From NCBI GenBank assembly GCA_016935315.1, contig JAFGRD010000100.1:82197-146196 (forward strand): a stretch of DNA of 64,000 nt, written 5' to 3'. Each line of letters opens with the position of its first letter. The first letter of the stretch is position 1. Origin of the DNA: Pirellulales bacterium. GTDB taxonomy: Bacteria; Planctomycetota; Planctomycetia; Pirellulales; Thermoguttaceae. The notes below the pieces were generated by a model, which was given only the letters and a program-made list of their open reading frames with translations, searched no databases and had not been told where the DNA came from. Below, one piece after another: positions 17,899-26,330 of the stretch. Made by a program: the position numbers and the translations under genes.

Positions 17899-18810
17899 AT
17901 GAACATTGAGACGCTTCGCATTTTCTGCGACGTGGTCCAGCACCAGAGCTTCTCGCGCGGCGCGGCGGTCAACGACGTGAGCCAGTCTGCGGCCACCCAG
18001 TCGGTGCACCGCCTGGAGCGCCACTTCGGCGTTTCTCTGGTCGATCGAAGCAAACGTCCCTTCGTGCTGACGCCCGAGGGCCAGGTGTGCTTCGAGGGCT
18101 TTCGGGAAGTGCTCGACCAGTACGACGCGGTGGACGCGAAGGTCCGTTCCTTGCGGGGAGAGATTGGCGGGATCGTCCGCGTGGCAGCCATCTATTCGGT
18201 GGGGCTGCACGACATGAGCCGCTGCATGCAGGACTTCATGCGACGCTATCCGAAGGCCAAGGTGCAACTGGAGTACTTGCGCCCGAACAAGGTGCTGGAC
18301 GCGATACTCAATGCCGAGGTCGACCTGGGCATTCTCTCTTATCCAACGCCGTCGCCCGATCTGAGCGTCGTCCCCTTGCGTTCCGAGAGAATGGTGCTGG
18401 CCTGTCATCCCGATCACAGGCTGGCGCGGGAGGAGGCGGTCACGGCCGAACACCTCCAGGGCGAGAACTTCATCGGCTTCGATCGCGATTTGAGCATCCG
18501 CAAGGAGATTGACCGGTATTTGCGACAGCGCTCCGTCCGTGTTCAAATGATGATGGAGTTCGACAACATCCAGACGATCAAACAGGCCGTCGAAATCGGC
18601 GCCGGAATCAGCGTTCTGCCGGAACCGACAATTCGCGAAGAGACCGCCAGCGGCCGGCTAGCGGCCATTCGGCTGATCGCGCCCGAACTGCGGCGGCCGA
18701 TCGGCATCGTCTACCGTCAGCGTCGCGTGCTGCCGCCCACGGCCGCCAAGTTCGCCGAGATGCTGCAAGAGGTTCAGGGAGAACGGGTCGAAGAAGAGAG
18801 TGGTCATTGA
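17899..18810 (+). CDS. LysR-family transcriptional regulator
   Basis: About 303 residues. The N-terminal winged helix-turn-helix is clear: NIETLRIFCDVVQHQSFSRG, then SQSAATQSVHRLERHFGVSL and LTPEGQ. The rest is a periplasmic-binding-like effector domain in two lobes (about 90-295), closest in feel to the CysB/CbbR-type group. A GTG immediately precedes the ATG; I use the ATG. It is divergent from the zinc dehydrogenase and 34 bases upstream of the 2Fe-2S ASKHA gene, so either or both may be its targets. No effector can be predicted from the residues seen. Confidence 0.93.
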   Translation: MNIETLRIFCDVVQHQSFSRGAAVNDVSQSAATQSVHRLERHFGVSLVDRSKRPFVLTPEGQVCFEGFREVLDQYDAVDAKVRSLRGEIGGIVRVAAIYSVGLHDMSRCMQDFMRRYPKAKVQLEYLRPNKVLDAILNAEVDLGILSYPTPSPDLSVVPLRSERMVLACHPDHRLAREEAVTAEHLQGENFIGFDRDLSIRKEIDRYLRQRSVRVQMMMEFDNIQTIKQAVEIGAGISVLPEPTIREETASGRLAAIRLIAPELRRPIGIVYRQRRVLPPTAAKFAEMLQEVQGERVEEESGH

Positions 18811-18844
18811 TGTCCGCACAGCGAATAATCCCGGGTGACCCGTG

Positions 18845-20698
18845 ATGCGTGAAGCAGAGATTTCCGTCACGTTTCGGCCGTCGGGCAAGACCGTTTACGT
18901 CTTGAAGGGCACCAGACTGCTGGAAGCGGCCGCGGGCGCTGATCTCGTGCTCGACCTGCCGTGTGGCGGCGAGGGCATTTGCGGGAAGTGCCGGGTGGTC
19001 GTTTCCGGCGGGGCCTGCGAGCCGACCCCGGCCGAACGCCGCGCCTTTTCCGACGAGCAGCTTCGCCGGGGATTCCGCTTGGCGTGCCAGTCGTCGGTAT
19101 GCGGGCCGATGACGGTCGAGGTGCCCCAGACTTCCCTGCTGCCCGCCAGGCACAAGATCCTGGAGCAGACGGCACAGACCTCGCCGGTTCCGGTCGATCC
19201 GCCGATTCGGAAACAATACGTCGAGCTGACGACTCCCCGCCGCGGCGACGACCAGGCCGACCTGACTCGCCTCGAACAGGCCGTCGGACCATTCGACGCC
19301 GATCTGGAATCGGTGCGTTACCTTCCCGGGCAATTGCGAAGGGCCGGCTTCCGCGGCACCGCCGTGTTGGCCGAAGAGCGGATCCTGGACTTTGAGCCCC
19401 AGAACACGGAGGCGGTGAATCTCGCCGTCGCGGTCGACGTCGGCACGACCACGCTGGCTGCGGCGCTGCTGGACGCGAACACGGGTCGTGAGTTGGGCGT
19501 CACCTCACGGCTGAATCCGCAGACCCGTTTCGGCGACGACGTGCTCTCCCGGATTCTCTTCGCGCGGCAGGAGGAACATGCCTTGGGGTTGCTCCATGCG
19601 ACGATCGTGACGGCCGTCAACGAGATGATTCGCGAGTTGGCCGATCGGACGGGGATCGATCGCCTGCGGATCTACCAAATCACGCTTTCCGGCAACACTA
19701 CGATGCAGCAACTGCTCTGCCGAGTCGATCCCAGTTCCTTGGGAGAAGTGCCGTTTGTGCCGGCGGTCGGGCGCGGGCTGGCATTGCAGGCGTCCGAGTT
19801 GGGGCTGGAGATCCATCCGCGCGCCCTGGTGCGCGTGATGCCGGTGATTGGCGGATTCGTCGGCGGCGACACGGTGTCGGGAATCCTGGCTACCGGGCTG
19901 GCGGAAAACGAGGGACCGACGCTGCTGGTCGACATCGGCACCAACGGCGAGATCGTGTTGTCTGCCGACGGCAAGCTGTCGGCCGCGTCGACCGCCGCGG
20001 GCCCGGCGTTCGAAGGGGCGCGGATTTCCCACGGGATGCGGGGCGCCAACGGGGCGATCGAGAAAATCGTGGTCGACGGCCGGTTGCGGATCAACGTGAT
20101 CGGCGACGTTCCGCCGGTCGGCTTGTGCGGCTCGGGTTTGATCGACGTCGCCGCCGAATTGCTGCGCCATGGACTGCTCAGCCCCGAGGGTCGCCTGCAA
20201 ACTCCGGAGCGACTGTCGTCCGACGTGCTGCCGGACCTCGCCCAACGCCTGATCGTGCACGACGGCCACCCGGCCTTTCTCTTGGCTTCGGCGGCGGAGA
20301 CCGGCAACGCGAGGCCGGTCCTCTTGACCCAGCGCGATCTGCGTGAGCTGCAACTGGCCACGGGGGCCATTCGGGCGGGAGTCGAGATCCTTCTGCGACG
20401 TGCCGGCGTGGACCCCGCCGATCTGAAGGCCGTGCTGATCGCCGGCGGATTCGGCAACTTCATTCGGCGCAACAACGCACAGCGAATCGGTCTGATTCCC
20501 CCGCGGGTTGCCCATCGCCATATCCGCTACCAGGGAAACACGTCGCTGGCCGGTGCCCGCCTGGTCGCTCTGTCCCGCAAGGCCTTCGTCGCCGCCGAAG
20601 AGTTGGCACGCCGTACCGAACACGTGGATCTTTCGTGTGATCCCGAGTTCCAGACAGCGTTTTCCGAAGCGATGATCTTTCCCAGCGATGTCGACTGA
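18845..20698 (+). CDS. RACo-like 2Fe-2S/ASKHA protein (corrinoid activation type, DUF4445)
   Basis: About 617 residues. An N-terminal plant-type 2Fe-2S ferredoxin domain carries Cys40, Cys46, Cys49 and Cys81 (CGGEGICGKC...LACQ). A linker is followed by an ASKHA ATPase fold with VDVGTTTLAAALLD, LSGNTTMQQL, VDIGTNGEIVL and IAGGFGNFI. Such proteins use ATP to drive reduction of inactive Co(II) corrinoid cofactors in methyltransferase systems. No corrinoid protein or methyltransferase gene is in the window, so the partner is unknown. The gene follows the LysR gene closely and converges with an IscA-type carrier gene whose product could supply the cluster. The start is ATG 18845; GTG 18842 is an alternative. 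Confidence 0.9.
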   Translation: MREAEISVTFRPSGKTVYVLKGTRLLEAAAGADLVLDLPCGGEGICGKCRVVVSGGACEPTPAERRAFSDEQLRRGFRLACQSSVCGPMTVEVPQTSLLPARHKILEQTAQTSPVPVDPPIRKQYVELTTPRRGDDQADLTRLEQAVGPFDADLESVRYLPGQLRRAGFRGTAVLAEERILDFEPQNTEAVNLAVAVDVGTTTLAAALLDANTGRELGVTSRLNPQTRFGDDVLSRILFARQEEHALGLLHATIVTAVNEMIRELADRTGIDRLRIYQITLSGNTTMQQLLCRVDPSSLGEVPFVPAVGRGLALQASELGLEIHPRALVRVMPVIGGFVGGDTVSGILATGLAENEGPTLLVDIGTNGEIVLSADGKLSAASTAAGPAFEGARISHGMRGANGAIEKIVVDGRLRINVIGDVPPVGLCGSGLIDVAAELLRHGLLSPEGRLQTPERLSSDVLPDLAQRLIVHDGHPAFLLASAAETGNARPVLLTQRDLRELQLATGAIRAGVEILLRRAGVDPADLKAVLIAGGFGNFIRRNNAQRIGLIPPRVAHRHIRYQGNTSLAGARLVALSRKAFVAAEELARRTEHVDLSCDPEFQTAFSEAMIFPSDVD

Positions 20699-20712
20699 AG
20701 CGTACGGCCTCG

Positions 20713-21045
20713 CTAGTGTCCGCCGCAGCCGGGGCACCCCCCTCCGCGGGGTTGGTTGGGGTTCTCGATCGAGAAGCCGCGGCCCGTGGGGCCGTCCTGG
20801 AAATCGATCGTCGTCCCGTCCAGATGCAAGGCCATTTTCTTGCGGGTGACCAGCGAGACACCGTGGTGTTGGTATCGGGCGTCGAGCTTGGGATCGAAGT
20901 CGGTCTGGAAGCCCAGGCTGTACTGCAAGCCGGAACATCCGCCGCCGGTAACGCTCATCCGCAACACCGCATCGGCTTCGACCTTCTGAGTTTCCATATA
21001 CCGCTTGACTTCCTCAGCCGCGGCTTCGGTCAGTGTGATCGCCAT
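20713..21045 (-). CDS. HesB/IscA-family iron-sulfur carrier protein
   Basis: About 110 residues, the normal A-type carrier length. Features are ITLTEAAAEEVKRYM at the start, GGGCSGLQYSLGF with the first conserved Cys, and a C-terminal GCPGCGGH with two further Cys, a slight variant of the usual CGCG ending. A-type carriers hold and deliver Fe-S clusters to apoproteins. GGGGAG lies 11 bases before the ATG. It converges with the RACo-like gene, with only 14 bases between stops; no isc or suf genes are nearby. Confidence 0.93.
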   Translation of the reverse strand: MAITLTEAAAEEVKRYMETQKVEADAVLRMSVTGGGCSGLQYSLGFQTDFDPKLDARYQHHGVSLVTRKKMALHLDGTTIDFQDGPTGRGFSIENPNQPRGGGCPGCGGH

Positions 21046-21236
21046 GGTTGAAATCCACTCCCCTATTTGAGGTCTCGATCTCGATTAATCAACTTGTGAA
21101 TGATACCCCGGCGACCCCCGCAAGCCAAGCGCGCTGACAGCGGCAAGCAGCCGGCACCAGCCATTGGAATACGGTATCTGGGCAGTTTGTACCACCCAGG
21201 CATCTCCAAGGCCCCCCCGCGACTGCTTGTCGGGTG

Positions 21237-21264
21237 TTGGCAGGGGAAGTAGACTTGATATATT
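21237..21264 (+). promoter_or_regulatory. Sigma-70-like promoter for uxaC
   Basis: TTGGCA (21237-21242), a 16-base spacer and TATATT (21259-21264) match the consensus at five of six positions in each hexamer. Transcription would start near 21271, giving a leader of about 50 bases to the GTG at 21320. This is the best-looking promoter seen in the window. Confidence 0.6.
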
Positions 21265-21319
21265 CGGTCGGCGGTCGACAAGGGCCTGCTACCCGACACA
21301 ACGAGTGGAGAAAGACGCT

Positions 21320-22747
21320 GTGAAGGACAAGTTCATTACTGAGGACTTTTTGCTGCAAAGTGACCAGGCGGTAACGCTGTACCACCAATACGCGCGCGGC
21401 ATGCCGATCCTCGATTACCATTGTCATCTGCCACCGCAGCAGATCGCCGAGAATCACCGCTTCGAGAACCTTACCCAGGCTTGGCTATCCGGGGACCACT
21501 ACAAGTGGCGGGCGATGCGCGCCGCCGGCGTCGGCGAGCCATACTGCACCGGCGATGCCTCGGATTGGGACAAGTTCCAGAAATGGGCGGAGACGGTGCC
21601 CCAGACCGTCCGCAATCCCCTCCATCACTGGACCCATCTGGAGTTGAAGCGGCCGTTTGGGATCAGCGATCGGTTGCTGGGGCCGGAGACGGCCAAGGGC
21701 ATCTGGGACGAGACGTGCGAGATGCTGGCGCAAGATGACTTCTCCGCTCGTGGGATCATGCAGCAGATGAACGTGGTTCTGGTTTGCACGACGGACGACC
21801 CGGTGGACAGCTTGGAATACCACGCGATGATCCTGGCGGACCCGTCGTTCGCGATCAAGGTGCTGCCGGCGTTCCGGCCCGACAAGGCCATGGACGTCAC
21901 GGCACCCGAGGATTTCAACGCCTGGGTCGACCGGCTGGCGGAGATCAGCAACGTTGACGTGAAGGACGACTTCCATACGTACATGGAAGCCATTTGCCAG
22001 CGACACGATTTCTTCCACAGCATGGGGTGCCGGCTCTCCGATCACGGTGTGGAGACGATGTACTGCGAGGAGTACACGGACTCGGAAATCAGCACCATTT
22101 TCCGCCGGATCCGCCGGGGTAATGACCTGCGGCCCAAGGAGATTGTGAAGTTCAAGTCGGCGATGCTCTACGAGTTGGCCCTGCTGGACCACGAGAAGCG
22201 CTGGACGCAACAGTACCATCTCGGGGCGCTGCGGAACAACAACACGCGGTTTTTCCATACAGTCGGCCCCGACGCGGGCTTCGATTCGATGGGTGATTTC
22301 CTGATCGCCGAGCAGATGTCCAGGTTCTTTGACCGGCTCGATCGTGATGACCGGTTGGCCAAAACAATCGTCTACAACGTCAATCCGGCCCACAACGACG
22401 TGGTGGCGACGATGGTTGGCAACTTCCAGGACGGGAGCCTGCCCGGCAAAATGCAGTTCGGCAGCGGCTGGTGGTTCCTCGACCAGATGGACGGGATGCG
22501 GAAGCAACTCGATTCGCTCTCGAACCAGGGGCTGTTGAGTCGTTTCGTCGGTATGCTGACCGACAGCCGCTCGTTCCTTTCTTACCCCCGGCACGAGTAC
22601 TTTCGCCGAGTCCTCTGCAATCTGCTGGGCAATGAGATGCGGCAGGGTCTGCTGCCGAACGATCTGGAGATGATCGGTTCGCTGGTGCAAGACATCTGTT
22701 ACCACAACGCAGCAGGCTACTTCGGGTTCGAGTTGGACGACTCCTGA
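21320..22747 (+). CDS. uxaC: Glucuronate/galacturonate isomerase
   Basis: About 475 residues, the usual length. UxaC interconverts glucuronate and fructuronate, or galacturonate and tagaturonate, as the first step of hexuronate catabolism. The amidohydrolase-fold start ILDYHCHLPP, followed by LWEDHYKWR-like SGDHYKWRAMRAAGV and the C-terminal SRSFLSYPRHEYFRR, are strong hallmarks. The start is GTG at 21320 with GGAG upstream; the open frame extends 52 codons more but crosses the promoter. No other uronate-pathway genes are adjacent, so it may serve the glycan-degrading enzymes in this region. Its stop is followed by a minisatellite. Confidence 0.95.
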   Translation: MKDKFITEDFLLQSDQAVTLYHQYARGMPILDYHCHLPPQQIAENHRFENLTQAWLSGDHYKWRAMRAAGVGEPYCTGDASDWDKFQKWAETVPQTVRNPLHHWTHLELKRPFGISDRLLGPETAKGIWDETCEMLAQDDFSARGIMQQMNVVLVCTTDDPVDSLEYHAMILADPSFAIKVLPAFRPDKAMDVTAPEDFNAWVDRLAEISNVDVKDDFHTYMEAICQRHDFFHSMGCRLSDHGVETMYCEEYTDSEISTIFRRIRRGNDLRPKEIVKFKSAMLYELALLDHEKRWTQQYHLGALRNNNTRFFHTVGPDAGFDSMGDFLIAEQMSRFFDRLDRDDRLAKTIVYNVNPAHNDVVATMVGNFQDGSLPGKMQFGSGWWFLDQMDGMRKQLDSLSNQGLLSRFVGMLTDSRSFLSYPRHEYFRRVLCNLLGNEMRQGLLPNDLEMIGSLVQDICYHNAAGYFGFELDDS

Positions 22748-22755
22748 ACCACCTC

Positions 22756-22847
22756 TTTCCCCTGCCGCTGGCACCTGGTTTCCCCTGCCGCTGGCGCCTG
22801 GTTTTCCCTGCCGCTGGCACCTGGTTTCCCGTGCCGCTGGCACCTGG
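22756..22847. repeat. Four tandem copies of a 23-bp unit after uxaC
   Basis: Units at 22756-22778, 22779-22801, 22802-22824 and 22825-22847 share CTGCCGCTGGCACCTGG preceded by a T/C run, with one to three substitutions between copies. The unit length is not a multiple of three and the copies lie 8 bases past the uxaC stop, so they are non-coding. Each holds the short palindrome GCCGCTGGC. The following stretch to 23068 holds no gene; it presumably carries the porin promoter. Confidence 0.9.
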
Positions 22848-23068
22848 CGCGAGGTCCCGCCCTGTTAAGTTGGGTGGACTGCGCCCGCTTTTCCCAACTT
22901 AGCGGTTCTCCGGGCTTTGGCGCCTTATCTGGATGTGCCCGTTGAGCCGTTCCGATTAGTTATGCTGATTGAAGGAATGGTATGAGAAGCCGGTGCCGCT
23001 TCCACGGACGTTGCGGTTCTCGCGACGCGTCGCCGCGCCGGTCATGTTCCACGGAAGGAGACCGAAAA

Positions 23069-24664
23069 ATGCAGAGATGGCAATGGACATTGCCAATCGT
23101 TGCCGCCGTGCTCAGCCTGGCGTGCAGCGGCTGGGCCCTGGCGGAGGGGAGATCTCGCGGGCCGACCCACGACGCGGCAAGACCGGCGGCCTACCGGTCC
23201 ATTGCCGACGATGCCTCCTACGTTTCGACGGCGATGTTCCAGCAGGAGGGTGAGGGATCCCCGTTCATGGACGAGCCGACCGTGGCCCCGGCTCCGCTGC
23301 CGGAAGGCGATCCGGGCGAAGCCATCGTGACCGATGAGCCGCCGCCGGACGCCGCCGAGGAAGGACAGCCGACGGACGATTACGGCGGGCCCGACGGGCG
23401 TGGCGAAGGGGGGGACCATGGGGCCGGCTTGGGCGCAACCGCGGGTTCCTGGGCGGGCACGTCGGACTACTGCACGGGCACGTGCGGTCCGCGCTGCAAT
23501 GCGTGCGGCGCATCCGCGCGGGGTGACCGCGGCTTCACCTTCGGCGGATGGGTCGACCAGGGGGTAACCGCCAACTGTTACCATCCGGCGGATCGCTTCA
23601 ACGGCCCGGTGACGTTCAACGACCGCGACGGGGAGTACCAACTCAATCAACTCTGGGTCTACGCGGAAAAAATCGTCGACACCGGAGGCTGCGGCTGGGA
23701 CGTCGGAGGCCGGGTAGACTTCATGTACGGAACCGACCATCGCTTCACCATGGCACGCGGTTTGGAGACGAACCGCGACGGGAGCGACAAGTGGAACTCG
23801 GAACGGTTCTACGGAACTGCCATGCCGCAGGCGTACGTCGACGTCGCCTACAACGATCTGACCGTGCGCATGGGACACTTCTTCACGATCATCGGCTATG
23901 AGGGCGTGAGCGCGCCGAACAACTTCTTCTACTCCCACGCCTACACGATGCAGTACGGCGAGCCGTTTACCCATACCGGCTTGCTGGCGACCTACGCGCT
24001 GACCGACCGGATCTCCATCAGCGGCGGGTTCGATCGCGGGTGGGACAACTGGGAAGACAACAACCAGAGCCTGTCCTTCCTGGGTGGAGCCGGCTGGACC
24101 AGCTACGACCAGGCATCGTCGCTGACGTTCGCCGTCTCGACGGGACCGTATGACGACGCCGGCCAGTTGAACCGGTTCATGTACAGCGTCGTCTTCTCCC
24201 ATCAGATGACTCCTCGTCTGCTGTGGGTCATCCAGCACGACCTGGGAGTCGACAACAACGGCGGCAGGACGCTTGGCAATGGAGTGGTCGAAGACGCTCA
24301 GTGGTACGGCATCAACCAGTACTTCATCTACCGCATCGATCGAGCCTGGGACCTCGGCGCGCGGGTCGAATGGTTCGCCGACGACGACGGCACGCGCGTC
24401 GGCGGGATCGGAGCGCCCCACGGCTGGGACCTGGGTCCCGACGTCGGTCCGAACACGCAAGGCAACCAGATCGGCTGGGCGGGTGATTTCTTTGCAGTCT
24501 CGGTCGGGCTGAACTGGAAGCCTTGCGACAACGTCAAGGTGCGGCCCGAGTGCCGTTGGGACTGGTACCGCGGTCCCAGGGACGCCGCCAACCGACTGCC
24601 CTACGACGCCGGAAGCCGCGCTTACCAGTTCACGTTCGCCACCGATTTGGTGGTCACATTCTAA
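23069..24664 (+). CDS. Outer-membrane beta-barrel porin (BBP2-like)
   Basis: About 531 residues. A signal peptide (QRWQWTLPIVAAVLSLACSGWALA) is followed by an acidic, Pro/Gly-rich low-complexity stretch to about residue 120, then a Cys cluster (CTGTCGPRCNACG). The remainder is a barrel with alternating aromatic strands, such as FTFGGWVDQGVTANCY, MPQAYVDVAYNDLTVRMGHF and YQFTFATDLVVTF. The protein ends in Phe, as outer-membrane barrels do. This is the planctomycete BBP2/DUF1597-type porin. Solute specificity is unknown; it may serve sugar uptake with the enzymes around it. ATG 23069 is preceded by GGAAGGAG. A strong terminator follows. Confidence 0.88.
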   Translation: MQRWQWTLPIVAAVLSLACSGWALAEGRSRGPTHDAARPAAYRSIADDASYVSTAMFQQEGEGSPFMDEPTVAPAPLPEGDPGEAIVTDEPPPDAAEEGQPTDDYGGPDGRGEGGDHGAGLGATAGSWAGTSDYCTGTCGPRCNACGASARGDRGFTFGGWVDQGVTANCYHPADRFNGPVTFNDRDGEYQLNQLWVYAEKIVDTGGCGWDVGGRVDFMYGTDHRFTMARGLETNRDGSDKWNSERFYGTAMPQAYVDVAYNDLTVRMGHFFTIIGYEGVSAPNNFFYSHAYTMQYGEPFTHTGLLATYALTDRISISGGFDRGWDNWEDNNQSLSFLGGAGWTSYDQASSLTFAVSTGPYDDAGQLNRFMYSVVFSHQMTPRLLWVIQHDLGVDNNGGRTLGNGVVEDAQWYGINQYFIYRIDRAWDLGARVEWFADDDGTRVGGIGAPHGWDLGPDVGPNTQGNQIGWAGDFFAVSVGLNWKPCDNVKVRPECRWDWYRGPRDAANRLPYDAGSRAYQFTFATDLVVTF

Positions 24665-24731
24665 ACAGATCTGCGCGATTCCTGCCCGCCACCCCAAGCA
24701 CTCCAACCGCGGAATCCTCCGCCCTTCAAGT

Positions 24732-24770
24732 GGCCGCCGATGCCATCCCCTGGCATCGGCGGCCGTTTTG
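24732..24770 (+). terminator. Rho-independent terminator after the porin gene
   Basis: A perfect 13-bp stem, GGCCGCCGATGCC (24732-24744) with GGCATCGGCGGCC (24752-24764), closes a 7-base loop and is followed by GTTTTG. It sits 68 bases beyond the porin stop and before the pilus operon, so it separates the two transcription units. Confidence 0.85.
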
Positions 24771-24807
24771 CGGCGATGGCGGACGAATCGGACCTCTGCG
24801 GAGGCCC

Positions 24808-24910
24808 ATTGACGCTTGCACAGTCAATGCGCGAGGGCGACCAACGGGAGCCCCATTTTTTCCGGCCTCCCGTTGGCCGGCCTGGATCATTCACAATGCA
24901 GACATCAATA
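24808..24910 (+). repeat. Fold-back (MITE-like) interspersed element, copy 2
   Basis: This is the best-preserved copy. The ends ATTGACGCTTGCA and (reverse-complemented) ATTGATGTCTGCA agree at 10 of 13 positions. The centre holds a perfect 10-bp stem, CCAACGGGAG with CTCCCGTTGG, around a T-rich loop. The arms between are partly complementary too, so the whole unit can fold back on itself. It lies between the porin terminator and the gspE gene, about 120 bases upstream of the gspE start. Confidence 0.88.
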
Positions 24911-25030
24911 GAGACAATTCCCGGCGGGAAGCTTGCCGACACCGAGGTTTTCGGATATATTGATGTTGCCTGTTCGGGGCAGAAGGGTGAAGTGTTCTGC
25001 TGCACCGCCGGACGAGGGGAGGCAACCGCA

Positions 25031-26320
25031 ATGCGGGAGTCGATCTCCGATCGCCTGGATGCGGAGCTGGCCAAGCTCGATCCGGCCGATCCCCATTTCG
25101 CTACCGATGCCGTCGATTGCATGCTGGCCGCCGGACGCGCGGCCGGTGCGAGCGATCTCCACCTGCAGCCCGGTGCCGACGGGCTCCAATTGAAGGCTCG
25201 CACCGACGGTGTCTTGCGGCAGATCGCCGTGTTTCCTGCCGAGGTCGCCGGGAATATCGTTTCGCGTCTGAAGGTCCGGGCGGAGCTGCTGACCTACCAC
25301 ACCGATCGGCCCCAAGAAGGCCGCATCCGCACGCCGGACGGCCAGACCGAGATCCGGGTGAGCACCTTCCCGACGCTGCACGGCGAGAAGGCCGTCGTGC
25401 GGCTGTTCGGCGTCTCGGGGCGATACGAACGGCTCGACGACCTGGGATTGCACGATGAAGTGTTCGCCCGATTGCGGCAACTGCTGGCGGAAACCTCGGG
25501 GGCCGTGCTGGTGTCCGGACCGGCCGGCAGCGGCAAGACGACGACGGCCTACGCGTGCCTAAGGGAGCTTGCGCGAGAGACCGAGGAAGCACGAAGCCTC
25601 GTTTCGATCGAGGACCCGATCGAAGTGGCTGTGGCCGGCGTGGCCCAATCCCAGGTGAACCCGGCCGTCGGGCTCGACCTGGCCACCGGGCTGCGCTTCC
25701 TGATGCGTCAGGATCCCGAGGTGATCCTGGTGGGCGAAATCCGCGATCGTCCGACGGCGGAGGCCGCCATGCGGGCCTCGTTGACCGGGCATCTGCTGCT
25801 GAGCACGTTTCACGCCGGCAGCGCCGCCGAAACGGTCAGCCGGCTGCTGGACATGGGCATCGAGCCGTACGTCCTGCGCAGCGGCCTGCTGGGAATCCTT
25901 TGCCAGCGCCTGGTCCGCAGACTCTGCCGGTGTGCCACGCTCTCCGAGGAGCCCGACGCCGCGCTGGGGCTGCCGGTCGAGCGGGTCATGGTGCCGGTGG
26001 GCTGCGATGCCTGTGGCGGCACCGGCTACCAGGGGCGTCTGCTGCTGGCCGAAATGCTCACGCCCAAGCGCACGGAGCTCGGCCGGGCCATCCTCTCGCG
26101 TTCCGACACGGCCACCCTGGAGCATTTGGCGGTAGGGGCCGGAATGATCACCCGCTGGCAGCGGGCCTGTTGGGCGGTCGAGTCCGGTTTGACCAGTCCG
26201 GCGGAAGTCCGCCGGGTGCTGGGTTTCTCGGACACCACCGACGGCATATCCGGCGACCCCGCACGGCAATCGGTGCTGCGCCGGCCGACGGGAACACCTT
26301 CCAAGGACCGACACGGATAG
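25031..26320 (+). CDS. GspE/PilB-family secretion or pilus assembly ATPase
   Basis: About 429 residues, the hexameric ATPase that powers pseudopilus or pilus assembly. Motifs: Walker A GPAGSGKTTT (about 161-170), Asp box SIEDPIE, Walker B ILVGEIRD and His box TGHLLLSTFHAG. A zinc-ribbon-like element at about 296-325 has CRC...CDACGGTGYQGR. The N-terminal domain that docks onto GspL/PilM is shortened compared with classical GspE, with coding starting close to the N2 domain (ASDLHLQPGADG). The ATG at 25031 follows GGGGAGG. It is the first gene of a tightly packed operon running to at least 32047. Confidence 0.93.
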   Translation: MRESISDRLDAELAKLDPADPHFATDAVDCMLAAGRAAGASDLHLQPGADGLQLKARTDGVLRQIAVFPAEVAGNIVSRLKVRAELLTYHTDRPQEGRIRTPDGQTEIRVSTFPTLHGEKAVVRLFGVSGRYERLDDLGLHDEVFARLRQLLAETSGAVLVSGPAGSGKTTTAYACLRELARETEEARSLVSIEDPIEVAVAGVAQSQVNPAVGLDLATGLRFLMRQDPEVILVGEIRDRPTAEAAMRASLTGHLLLSTFHAGSAAETVSRLLDMGIEPYVLRSGLLGILCQRLVRRLCRCATLSEEPDAALGLPVERVMVPVGCDACGGTGYQGRLLLAEMLTPKRTELGRAILSRSDTATLEHLAVGAGMITRWQRACWAVESGLTSPAEVRRVLGFSDTTDGISGDPARQSVLRRPTGTPSKDRHG

Positions 26321-26330
26321 GATCTGCACA

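Noticed and set aside
22756..22847. CRISPR array
   Set aside because: The four 23-bp units are directly adjacent with no spacers, and no cas genes are present.
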